Assembly (NCBI GenBank): GCA_034399355.1
Contig: JAXMMT010000034.1
Location: forward strand, 1-10,630
From: UBA2279 sp034399355
Lineage (GTDB): Bacteria; Actinomycetota; Coriobacteriia; Anaerosomatales; Anaerosomataceae
Direction of reading: 5' to 3'
Length of the DNA stretch: 10,630 bases
Position numbers and translations under genes: made by a program. This document shows, piece by piece, positions 1-7,170 of the stretch. The notes below the pieces were generated by a model, which was given only the letters and a program-made list of their open reading frames with translations, did not search any database and was not told where the DNA came from. How positions within the stretch are numbered: position 1 is the stretch's first letter; each line of letters starts with the position of its first letter.

Positions 1-1473
1 GCGGGCGACATCGCGCCGGGCCTGCGGCGCACACGCTGGGGCTTCTCGGCATGGACGGGGCACGAGCCCGAAGCCTGGGATGCGTTGCTTGACGAGGCGA
101 TGGAGCGTGCCGAGCGCGGCATCGAGAAGCTGCCGCCCATAGAGGGCAGTGATATCGACCCGGGTGCGATCGAGATCGCGCGCGGATGTATCGCGCGGGC
201 GGGACTCGCCGAGCACGTGAGCGTCGAGGTACGCGATGTCCGAGAAGTGACGCCCACCAGGAGTGCGCCGCGCGGGCTGCTCGTGACCAACCCGCCGTAC
301 GGCGAGCGTCTCACGGGTGACCTCGAGTCGCTGTATACGGCGCTCGGCGAGCGCGAACGCCGTGTCTTCGGCGGCTGGCGCAGCGCCGTACTCGTCTCGG
401 ACAAAACGCTTGAGGCGCGTCTGGGCATGCACGTTGATGCGCGCCATGAGCTGATGAACGGCCGCATCCCCATCGAACTCGTGGTGGCCGAGGTACCCAA
501 GCGGTCGGAGGGCGCGGTCGTCGTCGAAGACGAAGGCGCCGCGATGTTCGCGAACCGCCTGCGTAAGCGCTTGAAGCATCTGGGCAAGTGGGCGCGGCGT
601 GAAGGCGTGACCTGCTACCGCGTCTACGATGCTGACCTGCCCGAGTACGCGGTCGCAATCGATCTCTACGAGGGCCGCTGGGTGCATGTTGCCGAATACG
701 CGCCACCCGCGACCGTGGATGCCGATATGGCGCGCCAGCGTCTGGCGGCCGTCATGCGCGTGACGCCGGAGGTCCTCGGCGTGCGGCCCGAAGATGTCTT
801 CCTCAAGGTGCGCCAGCGACAGCGCGGCACCGACCAGTACGAGCGCACCGGTTCGCGTGGGCCGCTGCATGAGGTGCACGAGGGGCCATGCACATTCCTG
901 GTGAACTTCACCGACTATCTGGACACGGGTGTGTTCTTTGACCACAGGCCGATGCGCAAACGGATCATGGCCGAGGCCGAGGGGCAGCGCGTCCTCAATC
1001 TGTTCGCGTATACGGGCACGGTCTCGGTGGCGGCCGCGCACGGCGGCGCCAAACAGGTGATGACCGTGGACCTGTCCAAGACCTACCTGGAGTGGGCGCG
1101 CGCCAACATGGAACGCAACGGCTTCACAGGAGTCCGCTATGAGTACGAGCAGGCCGACTGTCTGCAGTGGCTGCGCAAGAAGCGGGAGCGCCGGTTCGAC
1201 CTGATCTTCCTCGACCCGCCGCCGTTCTCCAACTCCAAGCGCATGTCAGACGCGTTCGACGTCCAGCGTGATCACGTGCATCTCATCACGCGTGCGGCAG
1301 AGCTGCTCGCGCCCGGCGGCACGCTCTACTTCTCGGCGAACCTGCGCAGCTTCACGCTCGATACGGCGCACCTTGAGGAGCTGGACATCACAGACATATC
1401 CGCCGAGACGATCCCGCCGGATTTTGAGCGCAACCCGCGCATCCACCGGGTCTTCAAGATCACGACGCGGTGA
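1..1473 (+). CDS. rlmL: Bifunctional 23S rRNA methyltransferase RlmKL, 5'-truncated by the window edge
   Basis: The frame is open from base 1 to the TGA at 1471-1473, giving 490 visible residues. The E. coli enzyme is about 700 residues, so roughly 200 N-terminal residues (the THUMP domain and start of the first catalytic domain) lie outside the window. Two Rossmann methyltransferase domains are visible. The first carries motif IV NPPY at residues 97-100 (RlmL part, known in the family to make m2G2445). The second has the SAM motif NLFAYTG near 333-339 and DPPPF at 405-409 (RlmK part, m7G2069). The linker DVFLKVRQRQRG and the block NFTDYLDTGVFFDHRPMRKR are typical of the fused protein. Substrate positions are inferred from the family. 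The gene ends convergently with, and overlaps by 14 bp, the minus-strand ferredoxin gene. Identification as an RlmKL fusion is confident; the exact nucleotide specificity is not. Confidence 0.9.
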   Translation, partial: AGDIAPGLRRTRWGFSAWTGHEPEAWDALLDEAMERAERGIEKLPPIEGSDIDPGAIEIARGCIARAGLAEHVSVEVRDVREVTPTRSAPRGLLVTNPPYGERLTGDLESLYTALGERERRVFGGWRSAVLVSDKTLEARLGMHVDARHELMNGRIPIELVVAEVPKRSEGAVVVEDEGAAMFANRLRKRLKHLGKWARREGVTCYRVYDADLPEYAVAIDLYEGRWVHVAEYAPPATVDADMARQRLAAVMRVTPEVLGVRPEDVFLKVRQRQRGTDQYERTGSRGPLHEVHEGPCTFLVNFTDYLDTGVFFDHRPMRKRIMAEAEGQRVLNLFAYTGTVSVAAAHGGAKQVMTVDLSKTYLEWARANMERNGFTGVRYEYEQADCLQWLRKKRERRFDLIFLDPPPFSNSKRMSDAFDVQRDHVHLITRAAELLAPGGTLYFSANLRSFTLDTAHLEELDITDISAETIPPDFERNPRIHRVFKITTR

Positions 1474-1654
1474 CGCTGATGGCATCGACGGGGCAGAGTT
1501 CGACGCACTCCTCGATGTCGCTGTAGGCCTCGGGTTCGGGGTCCTCGTCGATGACGCGCGCAATCCCCTCGTCATCGAGCAGGAAGACCTCGGGGCACAT
1601 CTCCTCGCACAGGCCGCATCCGGTGCAGAGGTCAGGATCCACGACAGGTTTCAT
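1460..1654 (-). CDS. Small single-cluster [4Fe-4S] ferredoxin
   Basis: This 64-residue soluble protein carries CxxCxxC at C10, C13 and C16 and a remote C54-Pro, the ligand pattern of monocluster bacterial ferredoxins. C20 and C50 sit where Desulfovibrio-type ferredoxins have an internal disulphide. It therefore most likely binds one [4Fe-4S] (possibly [3Fe-4S]) cluster and acts as a low-potential electron carrier; the redox partner is unknown. The centre and C-terminus are strongly acidic, as is usual for the family. An AAGGAGGG ribosome site precedes the ATG. The gene lies 72 bp downstream of the minus-strand acetyltransferase gene and may be co-transcribed with it, though nothing links the two functionally. 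Its 3' end overlaps the rlmL end by 14 bp. The annotation is confident because all cysteines are in place. Confidence 0.92.
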   Translation of the reverse strand: MKPVVDPDLCTGCGLCEEMCPEVFLLDDEGIARVIDEDPEPEAYSDIEECVELCPVDAISVTAS

Positions 1655-1726
1655 CCCGGTCCCTCCTTATCCGTCGGCACTCACGCTACTCTCATGCCCA
1701 CGGCAGCGGCTTTCGAGACGCATGCG

Positions 1727-2218
1727 CTAGACGATGAGTTCTAGCATCGCGACGTCCAGCCAGCGGTCGAACTTGCGTCCAACCTCATGCATAACGCCGA
1801 CCTCTTTAAAGCCGAGCTTGGCGGCCATCGCGAGGCTCACGGTATTCTCGGTGCAGATGCGCGACAGGATGACGTGTATGCCGAGGGTAGGGGCGAGTTC
1901 GATGAGCGCCCGGGCGAGCGCGCTGCCGAGCCCGCGGCCCACGCATGCCTCGTCGATGTAGGTGGAGATCTCCACGGTGCCGTCGTACGCGCAGCGCTCC
2001 GAGTACTGCGACAAGGAGCCCCAACCCATCACGACACCATCTTCGACGACAACGAGTACGGGGTTCCTCGACTCGCGGTTCGCCAGCCACTGGCGTCGGT
2101 CCTCAGCGGTCTTGGTTTCCTCGTCGAATGTTGCAGTTGAGCGCAGGACGGCCTGGTTGTAGATGCGGGCGATCGCGTCGGCGTCCTCAGCGGTGGCAGG
2201 GCGTATCTCGGGTGCCAT
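1727..2218 (-). CDS. GNAT-family N-acetyltransferase, phosphinothricin acetyltransferase-like
   Basis: The 163-residue protein begins MAPEIRPATAEDADAIARIY, a standard GNAT N-terminus. It has FDEETKTAEDRRQWL, a feature of Pat/Bar-like enzymes, and the acetyl-CoA pyrophosphate loop VGRGLGSAL (Q/RxxGxG/A type). The C-terminal stretch ENTVSLAMAAKLGFKEVG matches motif B. Family members acetylate small amines or amino-acid analogues such as phosphinothricin or methionine sulfoximine; the real substrate cannot be told from sequence. The ATG at 2218 is chosen because GAGGAG lies 5 nt upstream on the minus strand. The frame stays open much further upstream but would run antisense through the neighbouring synthase gene, so the longer version is not credible. 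It is divergent from the synthase operon, sharing a 112-bp intergenic region, and upstream of the ferredoxin gene. Confidence 0.88.
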   Translation of the reverse strand: MAPEIRPATAEDADAIARIYNQAVLRSTATFDEETKTAEDRRQWLANRESRNPVLVVVEDGVVMGWGSLSQYSERCAYDGTVEISTYIDEACVGRGLGSALARALIELAPTLGIHVILSRICTENTVSLAMAAKLGFKEVGVMHEVGRKFDRWLDVAMLELIV

Positions 2219-2248
2219 CGTTCTCCTCGGATGATGCGTGGTTCCGGA

Positions 2249-2277
2249 TTGTGAGCACACGTGTCGTATCGTACACT
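2249..2277 (+). promoter_or_regulatory. Sigma-70-type promoter of the synthase-leuCD operon
   Basis: TTGTGA (2249-2254), a 17-bp spacer and TACACT (2272-2277) give a good vegetative promoter match, with a start expected near 2284, about 47 nt before the TTG start. The spacer contains a perfect 8-bp palindrome, ACACGTGT (2257-2264), which could be a repressor site; that role is a guess. No leader peptide or attenuator is seen in the short 5' UTR. Confidence 0.6.
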
Positions 2278-2330
2278 GAAACTTCTTGCCGTCCGCCGGC
2301 GCTAACGTCATTTGCACAAGGAGGAACGGG

Positions 2331-3509
2331 TTGAACAAGCACATGCCGAAGAACTTCCCCGTCGAGAGCAGTCTCGGGAAGTTCGAGGTCAAGATCGACG
2401 ATACAACGCTGCGCGACGGCGAACAGACCGCCGGCGTCGTCTTCGCGAACAAGGAGAAGATCCGTATCGCGAAGCTGCTGGACGAGATCGGCGTGCACCA
2501 GCTCGAGGTCGGTATCCCGGCGATGGGCGGCGACGAGCGTGACGTCATCGAGGAGATCGCGCACCTGGGCTTGAATGCGTCCGTGCTCGCGTGGAACCGC
2601 GCGAACCTCGCCGACATCAAGACCTCCCTCGGGTGTGGCGTGGACGCGGTCGCCATCTCGCTTGCGACCTCCGACATCCACATTGAGACCAAACTCATGA
2701 AGGACCGCGCCTGGGTCCTCGACTCCATCCGCACGGCGGTCGCCTACGCGAAGTCTGAGGGCGTATACGTCTCGGTCAACGCCGAGGATGCGTCACGTAC
2801 TGAGCTCGACTTCCTCGTGGAGTACGCTCTGGCCGCCAAGGCCGAGGGCGCCGACCGTCTGCGCTTCTGCGACACTATCGGCGTCATGGAGCCGTTCCGC
2901 ACCTACCAGGTCATCAAGGCGTTGCGCGAAGAGGTGGGCCTCGAGATCGAGATGCACACCCATAACGACTTCGGCATGGCCGTGGCCAACGCGATCGCGG
3001 GCATTCACGCCGGCGCGACCTGGGTGAACGTCACCGTCGCGGGCCTGGGCGAGCGGGCTGGTAACGCGGCGCTCGAAGAGGTCGTCATGGCGCTCAAATA
3101 CATCGAGGACTTGCACCTGGAGATGGACACGACGCGCTTCCGCGAGATCGCGGAGTACGTCATGAAGGCCGCCGGCCGCACCATCCCAATCTGGAAGTCC
3201 GTCATCGGCTCCAACATGTTCGCGCACGAGTCCGGTATCCACGCCGACGGCGTCATCAAAAATCCCAAGACCTACGAGGTCTTCAGCCCCGACGAGGTGG
3301 GGCTGGTGCGCCAGATCGTCGTTGGCAAGCACTCGGGCTCCAAGACCCTCGAGCTCAAGTTTAACGAGTACGGTATAGAGTTGAGTCGAGAGCAGGCCGC
3401 CGAGATGCTTCCGCGCGTGCGCACCATGGCCATCGAGCTCAAGCGCGCGCTCTTCGACAAAGAACTCGTTTACATCTATCAGGATTGGAAGGCCGAGAAG
3501 AAGGGGTGA
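2331..3509 (+). CDS. Homocitrate / 2-isopropylmalate / Re-citrate synthase family enzyme (NifV/LeuA-like)
   Basis: This 392-residue protein belongs to the DRE-TIM metallolyase family, which condenses acetyl-CoA with a 2-oxoacid. It shows DDTTLRDGEQ at 23-32 (catalytic Arg28 and metal-binding Asp24), the metal-binding HTHND at 209-213, the GLGERAGNAALEEV block near 238-251, and HESGIHADG. It lacks the long C-terminal LeuA regulatory domain of about 130 residues, so leucine feedback control is not expected; the length matches NifV/homocitrate synthases. The TTG start at 2331 is favoured because AAGGAGG (2318-2324) lies 6 nt upstream, while the ATG at 2343 is too far away. The downstream aconitase-type subunits overlap or abut it, so product and next substrate are probably linked: homocitrate, isopropylmalate or citrate (Re-citrate synthases come from the same family). 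Sequence alone does not decide among these. Confidence 0.85.
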   Translation: MNKHMPKNFPVESSLGKFEVKIDDTTLRDGEQTAGVVFANKEKIRIAKLLDEIGVHQLEVGIPAMGGDERDVIEEIAHLGLNASVLAWNRANLADIKTSLGCGVDAVAISLATSDIHIETKLMKDRAWVLDSIRTAVAYAKSEGVYVSVNAEDASRTELDFLVEYALAAKAEGADRLRFCDTIGVMEPFRTYQVIKALREEVGLEIEMHTHNDFGMAVANAIAGIHAGATWVNVTVAGLGERAGNAALEEVVMALKYIEDLHLEMDTTRFREIAEYVMKAAGRTIPIWKSVIGSNMFAHESGIHADGVIKNPKTYEVFSPDEVGLVRQIVVGKHSGSKTLELKFNEYGIELSREQAAEMLPRVRTMAIELKRALFDKELVYIYQDWKAEKKG

Positions 3510-4789
3510 GCACTATTCCTGGCAAGACAATCGCCGAGAAGATCTTCTCGGCACACGCAGGAACCGACGCACACGCCGGCGACATCGTCGTTGCCGACGT
3601 CGACTTCGTGATGGGGCAGGACGGCACTTCGCCGCTCGCTATCCGAGCGCTGGAGAACATGGGCGTCGAGGCCGTGTTCGACCCCGGCAAGGTCGCGCTC
3701 GTCATCGACCATAGCTCGCCGAGCCCGATCGAGGGCGTCAGCGCGCTGCACACCATGATGCGCGAATTTGGGAAGAGGACCGGCGCGAAGGTATACGACG
3801 TGGGCGAGGGCGTGTGCCACCAGCTCATTCCCGAGAAGGGCCACGTCGTGCCGGGCGATCTCATGGTGGGCTGTGACTCCCACACGTGCACGTATGGTGC
3901 GCTCAATGTCTTCTCCACCGGCGTCGGTTCCACCGACGGCGCCGCTGCGATGGCCTCGGGCAAGCTGTGGTTCAAGGTGCCAGACACCATGAAGGTCACC
4001 TACAACGGCGAGCTCAAGCCCGGGGTGTTCAGCAAAGACCTCATCCTGTACCTCGCCGGTCAGATCGGCGCGGACGGCGCGACCTATGAGGCCATCGAGT
4101 TTTGTGGCCCCGTCATCGACGAGCTGTCGGTCGAGGCGCGCATGACGATCGCCAACATGGCCATCGAGGTGGGCGCGAAAGCCGGTCTCATGAAGGCCGA
4201 TGAGAAGACGCTCGCGTGGTTTGCTGGCCGAGGCGAGAAGACGCCGCAGCCGCAGTCGCCGGACGCCGACGCGACCTACATCCGCGAGCTCACCTTCGAT
4301 GCGTCCGCGATCGGCCCCCAGGTCGCCAAGCCGCATGCGGTCGACAACATCTCGCCCATCGAAGAGGTCGAGGGCACGCCGATCGCCGAGGGTGTCCTGG
4401 GAACCTGCACCAACGGCCGTCTGGAGGACTTCGCGATTGCGGCGAGCATCCTGGCGGGCCGCACGGTGCACCCCGACGTGCGCTTCATCGTGGCGCCCGC
4501 TTCGCGCCAGATTTTGCTCGACGCCATTAAAGCCGGCTACATCCAGACGCTCGTGGAGGCCGGCGCCGCGCTCGTGACGCCCGGCTGCGGTCCCTGCGTG
4601 GGCACGCACAACGGCGTGCCGTCCGACGGCGAGAACGTCATCTCCACGGCCAACCGCAACTTCAAGGGCCGCATGGGCAACTCCGACGCCTTCATCTACC
4701 TCGGCAGCCCGGCCACCGTGGCCGCGTCCGTGATCGAGGGTAAGATCACCGACCCGCGGAAGTACTTCGAGGGAGGGGAGCCCCGATGA
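3506..4789 (+). CDS. leuC: 3-isopropylmalate dehydratase / homoaconitase large subunit
   Basis: The 427-residue aconitase-superfamily large subunit is of the short LeuC2/HacA type. Cluster ligands C301 (GTCTNGR), C361 and C364 (PGCGPC) hold the catalytic [4Fe-4S]. The substrate-site blocks VMGQDGTSP near 36-43 and GCDSHTCTYGAL near 122-133 are intact. With the small subunit it would move a hydroxyl group by dehydration and rehydration, on isopropylmalate, homocitrate or citrate. The GTG start at 3506 overlaps the TGA of the synthase gene (GTGA), with GAAGAAGG just upstream, indicating translational coupling. An in-frame start slightly upstream at 3485 would add seven residues inside the previous gene and is less likely. 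The stop overlaps the next start as ATGA. The gene symbol reflects family use; homoaconitase is an equal possibility. Confidence 0.87.
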   Translation: MSTIPGKTIAEKIFSAHAGTDAHAGDIVVADVDFVMGQDGTSPLAIRALENMGVEAVFDPGKVALVIDHSSPSPIEGVSALHTMMREFGKRTGAKVYDVGEGVCHQLIPEKGHVVPGDLMVGCDSHTCTYGALNVFSTGVGSTDGAAAMASGKLWFKVPDTMKVTYNGELKPGVFSKDLILYLAGQIGADGATYEAIEFCGPVIDELSVEARMTIANMAIEVGAKAGLMKADEKTLAWFAGRGEKTPQPQSPDADATYIRELTFDASAIGPQVAKPHAVDNISPIEEVEGTPIAEGVLGTCTNGRLEDFAIAASILAGRTVHPDVRFIVAPASRQILLDAIKAGYIQTLVEAGAALVTPGCGPCVGTHNGVPSDGENVISTANRNFKGRMGNSDAFIYLGSPATVAASVIEGKITDPRKYFEGGEPR

Positions 4790-5286
4790 CGATCGAGGCG
4801 CGCGCCTTCAAGTACGGGGACGACATCAACACCGACTACATCATCTCCGGCAAGTACAAGTTCAAGTCCAACGACATGGAAGTCATGGCGGTCCACGCCA
4901 TGGAGGAGCTCGACCCCGAGTACTACAACAAGATGAAGCCTGAGGGCGGCTTCCTGGTAGCCGGCACGAACTTCGGCATGGGTTCCAGCCGCGAGCAGGC
5001 GCCGCTCGTGCTCATCCACTCCAACACCAAAGCGGTGCTGGCCAAGAGCTTCGCGCGCATCTTCTACCGCAACGCCATCAACACCGGCCTGCCAGTGGTG
5101 GAGTGCGACACGGACCTGATCGACGAGGGCGACGAGCTCGCGCTCGACCTCACGGGCGGCGTGCTGCGCAACGTCACCAAGGGCATCGACATCGCCATCA
5201 AGCCGCTGCCGCCGGTCATGGCGCAGCTGCTCGCCGACGGCGGGCTTGTGGAGCACTTCAAGAAGCACGGCGGGTTCGCGCTCTAG
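4786..5286 (+). CDS. leuD: 3-isopropylmalate dehydratase / homoaconitase small subunit
   Basis: This 166-residue swivel-domain subunit pairs with the preceding large subunit. It begins ARAFKYGDDINTDYIISG and contains NFGMGSSREQAPL and AKSFARIFYRNAINTGLP, hallmarks of the archaeal-type short LeuD/HacB family. The loop that sets substrate choice in characterised methanogen enzymes (YLRT in homoaconitase, YLVY in isopropylmalate isomerase) reads YKFK here, matching neither. Its start overlaps the leuC stop by 4 bp (ATGA), so the two are coupled at a 1:1 ratio, and GGGAGGGG lies just upstream. The gene is last in the operon and is followed by a strong hairpin. The family assignment is firm; the substrate is open. 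Confidence 0.87.
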   Translation: MTIEARAFKYGDDINTDYIISGKYKFKSNDMEVMAVHAMEELDPEYYNKMKPEGGFLVAGTNFGMGSSREQAPLVLIHSNTKAVLAKSFARIFYRNAINTGLPVVECDTDLIDEGDELALDLTGGVLRNVTKGIDIAIKPLPPVMAQLLADGGLVEHFKKHGGFAL

Positions 5287-5313
5287 GCGTGGCCGAGGCA
5301 GACTCGCATCGAC

Positions 5314-5339
5314 CGAAGGCCGCCTGCGGGCGGCCTTCG
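5314..5339 (+). terminator. GC-rich terminator hairpin after leuD
   Basis: A 10-bp perfect stem, CGAAGGCCGC paired with GCGGCCTTCG around a 6-nt loop, starts 27 nt after the leuD stop. The tail (TGCGTTCGGG) has only scattered T residues, so it may be weak or factor-assisted. It separates the operon from the integron integrase gene. Confidence 0.7.
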
Positions 5340-5413
5340 TGCGTTCGGGCTACGGTAAGGCAGCGGTAAGGGCAGCGGCGGATACTCGGGCGACGCGTCC
5401 CACGGGAGTATCG

Positions 5414-6379
5414 ATGCCGCCATCCAAACTCATGGAGCAGATGCAGCAGGCACTCCGTGCCCGCCACTACAGCATTCGTACCGAGCAGGTGTACTGCCGT
5501 TGGGTACTGCGGTTCATCAGATTCCATGGTCTGCGACATCCCGCCGAGATGGGCGAGGCCGAGATCAACGCGTTTCTCACGCATCTCGCGGTCAAAGACC
5601 ACGTGAGTGCATCGACGCAGACGCAAGGGCTCTCGGCGCTGTTGTTCCTGTATCGGCATGTACTGGGACGTGAGGTCGGCGACCTGGGGGACGTGGTCCG
5701 GGCGCGTCCGTCGACTCGGGTACCTGTGGTGATGACGCCCGGCGAAGTGCGTGATGTTCTCGCGGAGCTGGACGGCGAGAGCCGGCTGATGGCAGCGCTG
5801 ATGTATGGGACCGGGATGCGGCTTATGGAGTGTCTGCGCCTTCGGGTGCAGGACATCGACTTCCACCGCAACGAGATGTGGGTACGCAGCGGCAAGGGCA
5901 ACCGGGATAGGGTGACGATGTTACCCGAGTCTCTCAAGCCGGTCCTGCGCGAGCACCTTCGTCGAGTCCAGGCGACACACCAGCGTGATCTCGCCGACGG
6001 ATGGGGTGTGGTGCTGTTGCCCGACGCATTGGACCGCAAGTACCCATCGGCGCCGACCGACTGGCGCTGGCAGTGGGTGTTCCCACAACAAACACGCTGG
6101 AAGAACCTCACGACGGGAGAGCAGGGACGTCATCACGTGCATCCGTCCGTAATCCAGCGTGCCGTCAAAGAGGCGGTCCGGAGGGCGGGTGTGACCAAGC
6201 GCGTGGGTTGCCACACCTTCCGGCACTCGTTCGCAACGCACCTGTTGGAGAATGGCTACGACATCAGAACGATCCAGGAGCTGTTGGGCCACAAGAACGT
6301 GTCGACGACGATGATCTACACGCATGTGCTCAACCGTGGAGGATGTGGGGTGCGCAGCCCGCTCGACGGGCTTCAGTGA
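5414..6379 (+). CDS. intI: Integron integrase IntI (tyrosine recombinase)
   Basis: This 321-residue tyrosine recombinase inserts and excises gene cassettes by attI x attC and attC x attC recombination on folded single-stranded attC. Catalytic residues visible are R136 (GTGMRL), K161 (SGKGNRDR), H267 and R270 (HTFRHSFATHL), H293 (LLGHKNVSTTM) and the nucleophile Y302 (IYTHVL). The integron-specific insertion between patches II and III is present at about 197-229, including LPDALDRKYP and WRWQWVFPQ, which separates IntI from XerC/D. The C-terminus GVRSPLDGL is also IntI-like. The ATG at 5414 is chosen because GGGAG lies 5 nt upstream and the N-terminus then matches known IntI proteins; the longer open frame from 5246 runs through leuD. 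The gene appears intact. No LexA-type box was recognised upstream, so SOS control is not supported by what is visible. Confidence 0.96.
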   Translation: MPPSKLMEQMQQALRARHYSIRTEQVYCRWVLRFIRFHGLRHPAEMGEAEINAFLTHLAVKDHVSASTQTQGLSALLFLYRHVLGREVGDLGDVVRARPSTRVPVVMTPGEVRDVLAELDGESRLMAALMYGTGMRLMECLRLRVQDIDFHRNEMWVRSGKGNRDRVTMLPESLKPVLREHLRRVQATHQRDLADGWGVVLLPDALDRKYPSAPTDWRWQWVFPQQTRWKNLTTGEQGRHHVHPSVIQRAVKEAVRRAGVTKRVGCHTFRHSFATHLLENGYDIRTIQELLGHKNVSTTMIYTHVLNRGGCGVRSPLDGLQ

Positions 6380-6414
6380 TATGCGCTTATGCAGACAGGA
6401 GATGCCCATATCAC
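6376..6414. repeat. Inverted repeat at the intI stop codon
   Basis: Perfect 8-bp arms GTGATATG (6376-6383) and CATATCAC (6407-6414) flank 23 nt. The left arm contains the intI TGA stop. There is no T-run directly after it, so it is a poor intrinsic terminator. It may be a transcript 3'-end structure or part of attI; the function is unknown. Confidence 0.4.
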
Positions 6415-6501
6415 GACATACACGGGGTCTTTTGAGCAGGTGGTTCTTTGTATTTGTGCAAGACTAGATGGCGTATCCTGACAGCAGAATCATTGTTGGA
6501 C
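6380..6501 (+). other. attI: attI recombination site region, crossover at G6495/T6496
   Basis: The core site GTTGGAC (6495-6501) fits GTTRRRY perfectly. Its reverse complement, GTCCAAC, is exactly the R'' box of attC1 (7171-7177), as expected if TTGGAC is the first base run of cassette 1. The primary insertion point is therefore between 6495 and 6496, and attI lies between there and the intI stop. The direct repeats where further IntI protomers bind could not be delimited by eye. No convincing cassette promoter (Pc) was found; the stretch is AT-richer than its surroundings. Confidence 0.75.
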
Positions 6502-6523
6502 ACACCAAGCAACGTTGTCGGGG

Positions 6524-6551
6524 TTGCGACTGTCGACCTACATGGTAGACT
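6524..6551 (+). promoter_or_regulatory. Promoter of the mazEF cassette
   Basis: TTGCGA (6524-6529), a 16-bp spacer and TAGACT (6546-6551) lie inside cassette 1, with a start expected near 6558 and the mazE GTG at 6583. This would let the toxin-antitoxin genes be expressed at any array position. The match is moderate. Confidence 0.5.
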
Positions 6552-6582
6552 CATTGTAGATACCGTCCGCAAGGAGGACACT

Positions 6583-6825
6583 GTGAAGACCAAAGTCCAG
6601 CGATGGGGCAATAGCCTCGCCGTCAGAATCCCCAAGACGTTCGCGGAGGAAGTCGGCCTCAAGGATGACTCTCCCATCGAGATGCGTCTCGTGAAGGGCG
6701 GCCTGCTCGTGGAGCCTTCGTCCGAATGGACACCGAGCCTCGCCGACCTGCTCGCGGGTGTCACCGAATCCAATCTGCACGACGAGGTCGACACGGGTCC
6801 GGCCCAGGGCTCGGAGGTTTGGTAG
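6583..6825 (+). CDS. mazE: MazE-family antitoxin (AbrB/SpoVT-type)
   Basis: The 80-residue protein begins MKTKVQRWGNSLAVRIPK, the classic swapped-hairpin AbrB DNA-binding domain, followed by an acidic C-terminal half (LHDEVDTGPAQGSEVW) of the kind that binds and blocks the MazF dimer. It should neutralise the neighbouring toxin and repress the pair's own promoter. The GTG at 6583 is preceded by AAGGAGG (6571-6577) at 5 nt; upstream in-frame extension to 6448 would cross attI and the promoter and is rejected. The stop is 1 nt before the mazF start, so the genes are coupled with the antitoxin first, the usual order. The whole pair lies within integron cassette 1. Confidence 0.9.
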   Translation: MKTKVQRWGNSLAVRIPKTFAEEVGLKDDSPIEMRLVKGGLLVEPSSEWTPSLADLLAGVTESNLHDEVDTGPAQGSEVW

Positions 6826-6826
6826 C

Positions 6827-7162
6827 ATGGCCTGGGCTCCGGAACGCGGCGATGTCGTCTGGATTACGATGAACCCGAGTGTCGGACACGAGCAGTCCGG
6901 CCGCAGGCCCGCTTTGGTCCTCTCGCCCGGCTCCTACAACAGCAAGGTCGGCCTCGCGATCCTGTGCCCGATCACCGGTCAGGTGAAGGGCTACCCGTTC
7001 GAGGTCGCAGTTCCAGACGGGCTTCCCGTACAGGGCGTCATCCTGTCGGACCAGGCGAAGAGCCTCGACTGGAGGTCGCGCGAGGCGGAGTTCCTGTGCA
7101 AGGCGCCATCGGAGTGCGTGGCAGCGGTCTTGCAGAGACTGGAGAGGCTCGTCGCACCGTAG
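6827..7162 (+). CDS. mazF: MazF-family endoribonuclease toxin
   Basis: This 111-residue protein resembles E. coli MazF throughout: RGDVVWITMNPSVGHEQSG, RRPALVLSP and KGYPFEV. Counterparts of the catalytic Arg29 and Thr52 of E. coli are R27 and T50, so the toxin looks active. Members cut mRNA at short specific sequences and arrest growth when the antitoxin decays; the cleavage site cannot be predicted here. The ATG at 6827 has GGAGG at 6812-6816 and follows mazE by 1 nt. The gene ends 8 nt before the R'' box of attC1. In integrons such cassettes are known to stabilise the array against loss. Confidence 0.94.
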   Translation: MAWAPERGDVVWITMNPSVGHEQSGRRPALVLSPGSYNSKVGLAILCPITGQVKGYPFEVAVPDGLPVQGVILSDQAKSLDWRSREAEFLCKAPSECVAAVLQRLERLVAP

Positions 7163-7170
7163 CCGGAGGT

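Noticed and set aside
1268..1744. Plus-strand 158-codon frame across the end of rlmL and the ferredoxin gene
   Set aside because: It overlaps two well-supported genes in another frame and strand and shows no recognisable domain.
2219..2734. Long N-terminal extension of the minus-strand acetyltransferase
   Set aside because: It is antisense to the synthase gene, and the GNAT fold begins at the ATG at 2218, which has its own GAGGAG site.
3479..4609. Long minus-strand open frame of 376 codons antisense to leuC
   Set aside because: It lies fully opposite a clear leuC gene. GC-rich codon bias produces long antisense frames, and the translation, rich in Arg, His and Gly, matches no family.
5246..5413. 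N-terminal extension of IntI
   Set aside because: The extension overlaps leuD and the terminator hairpin, is low in complexity, and the ATG at 5414 has a good ribosome site and matches the usual IntI start.
5335..5413. LexA (SOS) box upstream of intI
   Set aside because: TTCG and CGTTCG fragments are present but no palindromic box of the actinobacterial/Bacillus type could be formed.
6432..6479. Cassette promoter Pc in the attI region
   Set aside because: TTGAGC, TTTGTG, TAGATG and TATCCT strings occur, but the spacings are 13-15 bp or the hexamers are poor; no pair was convincing.
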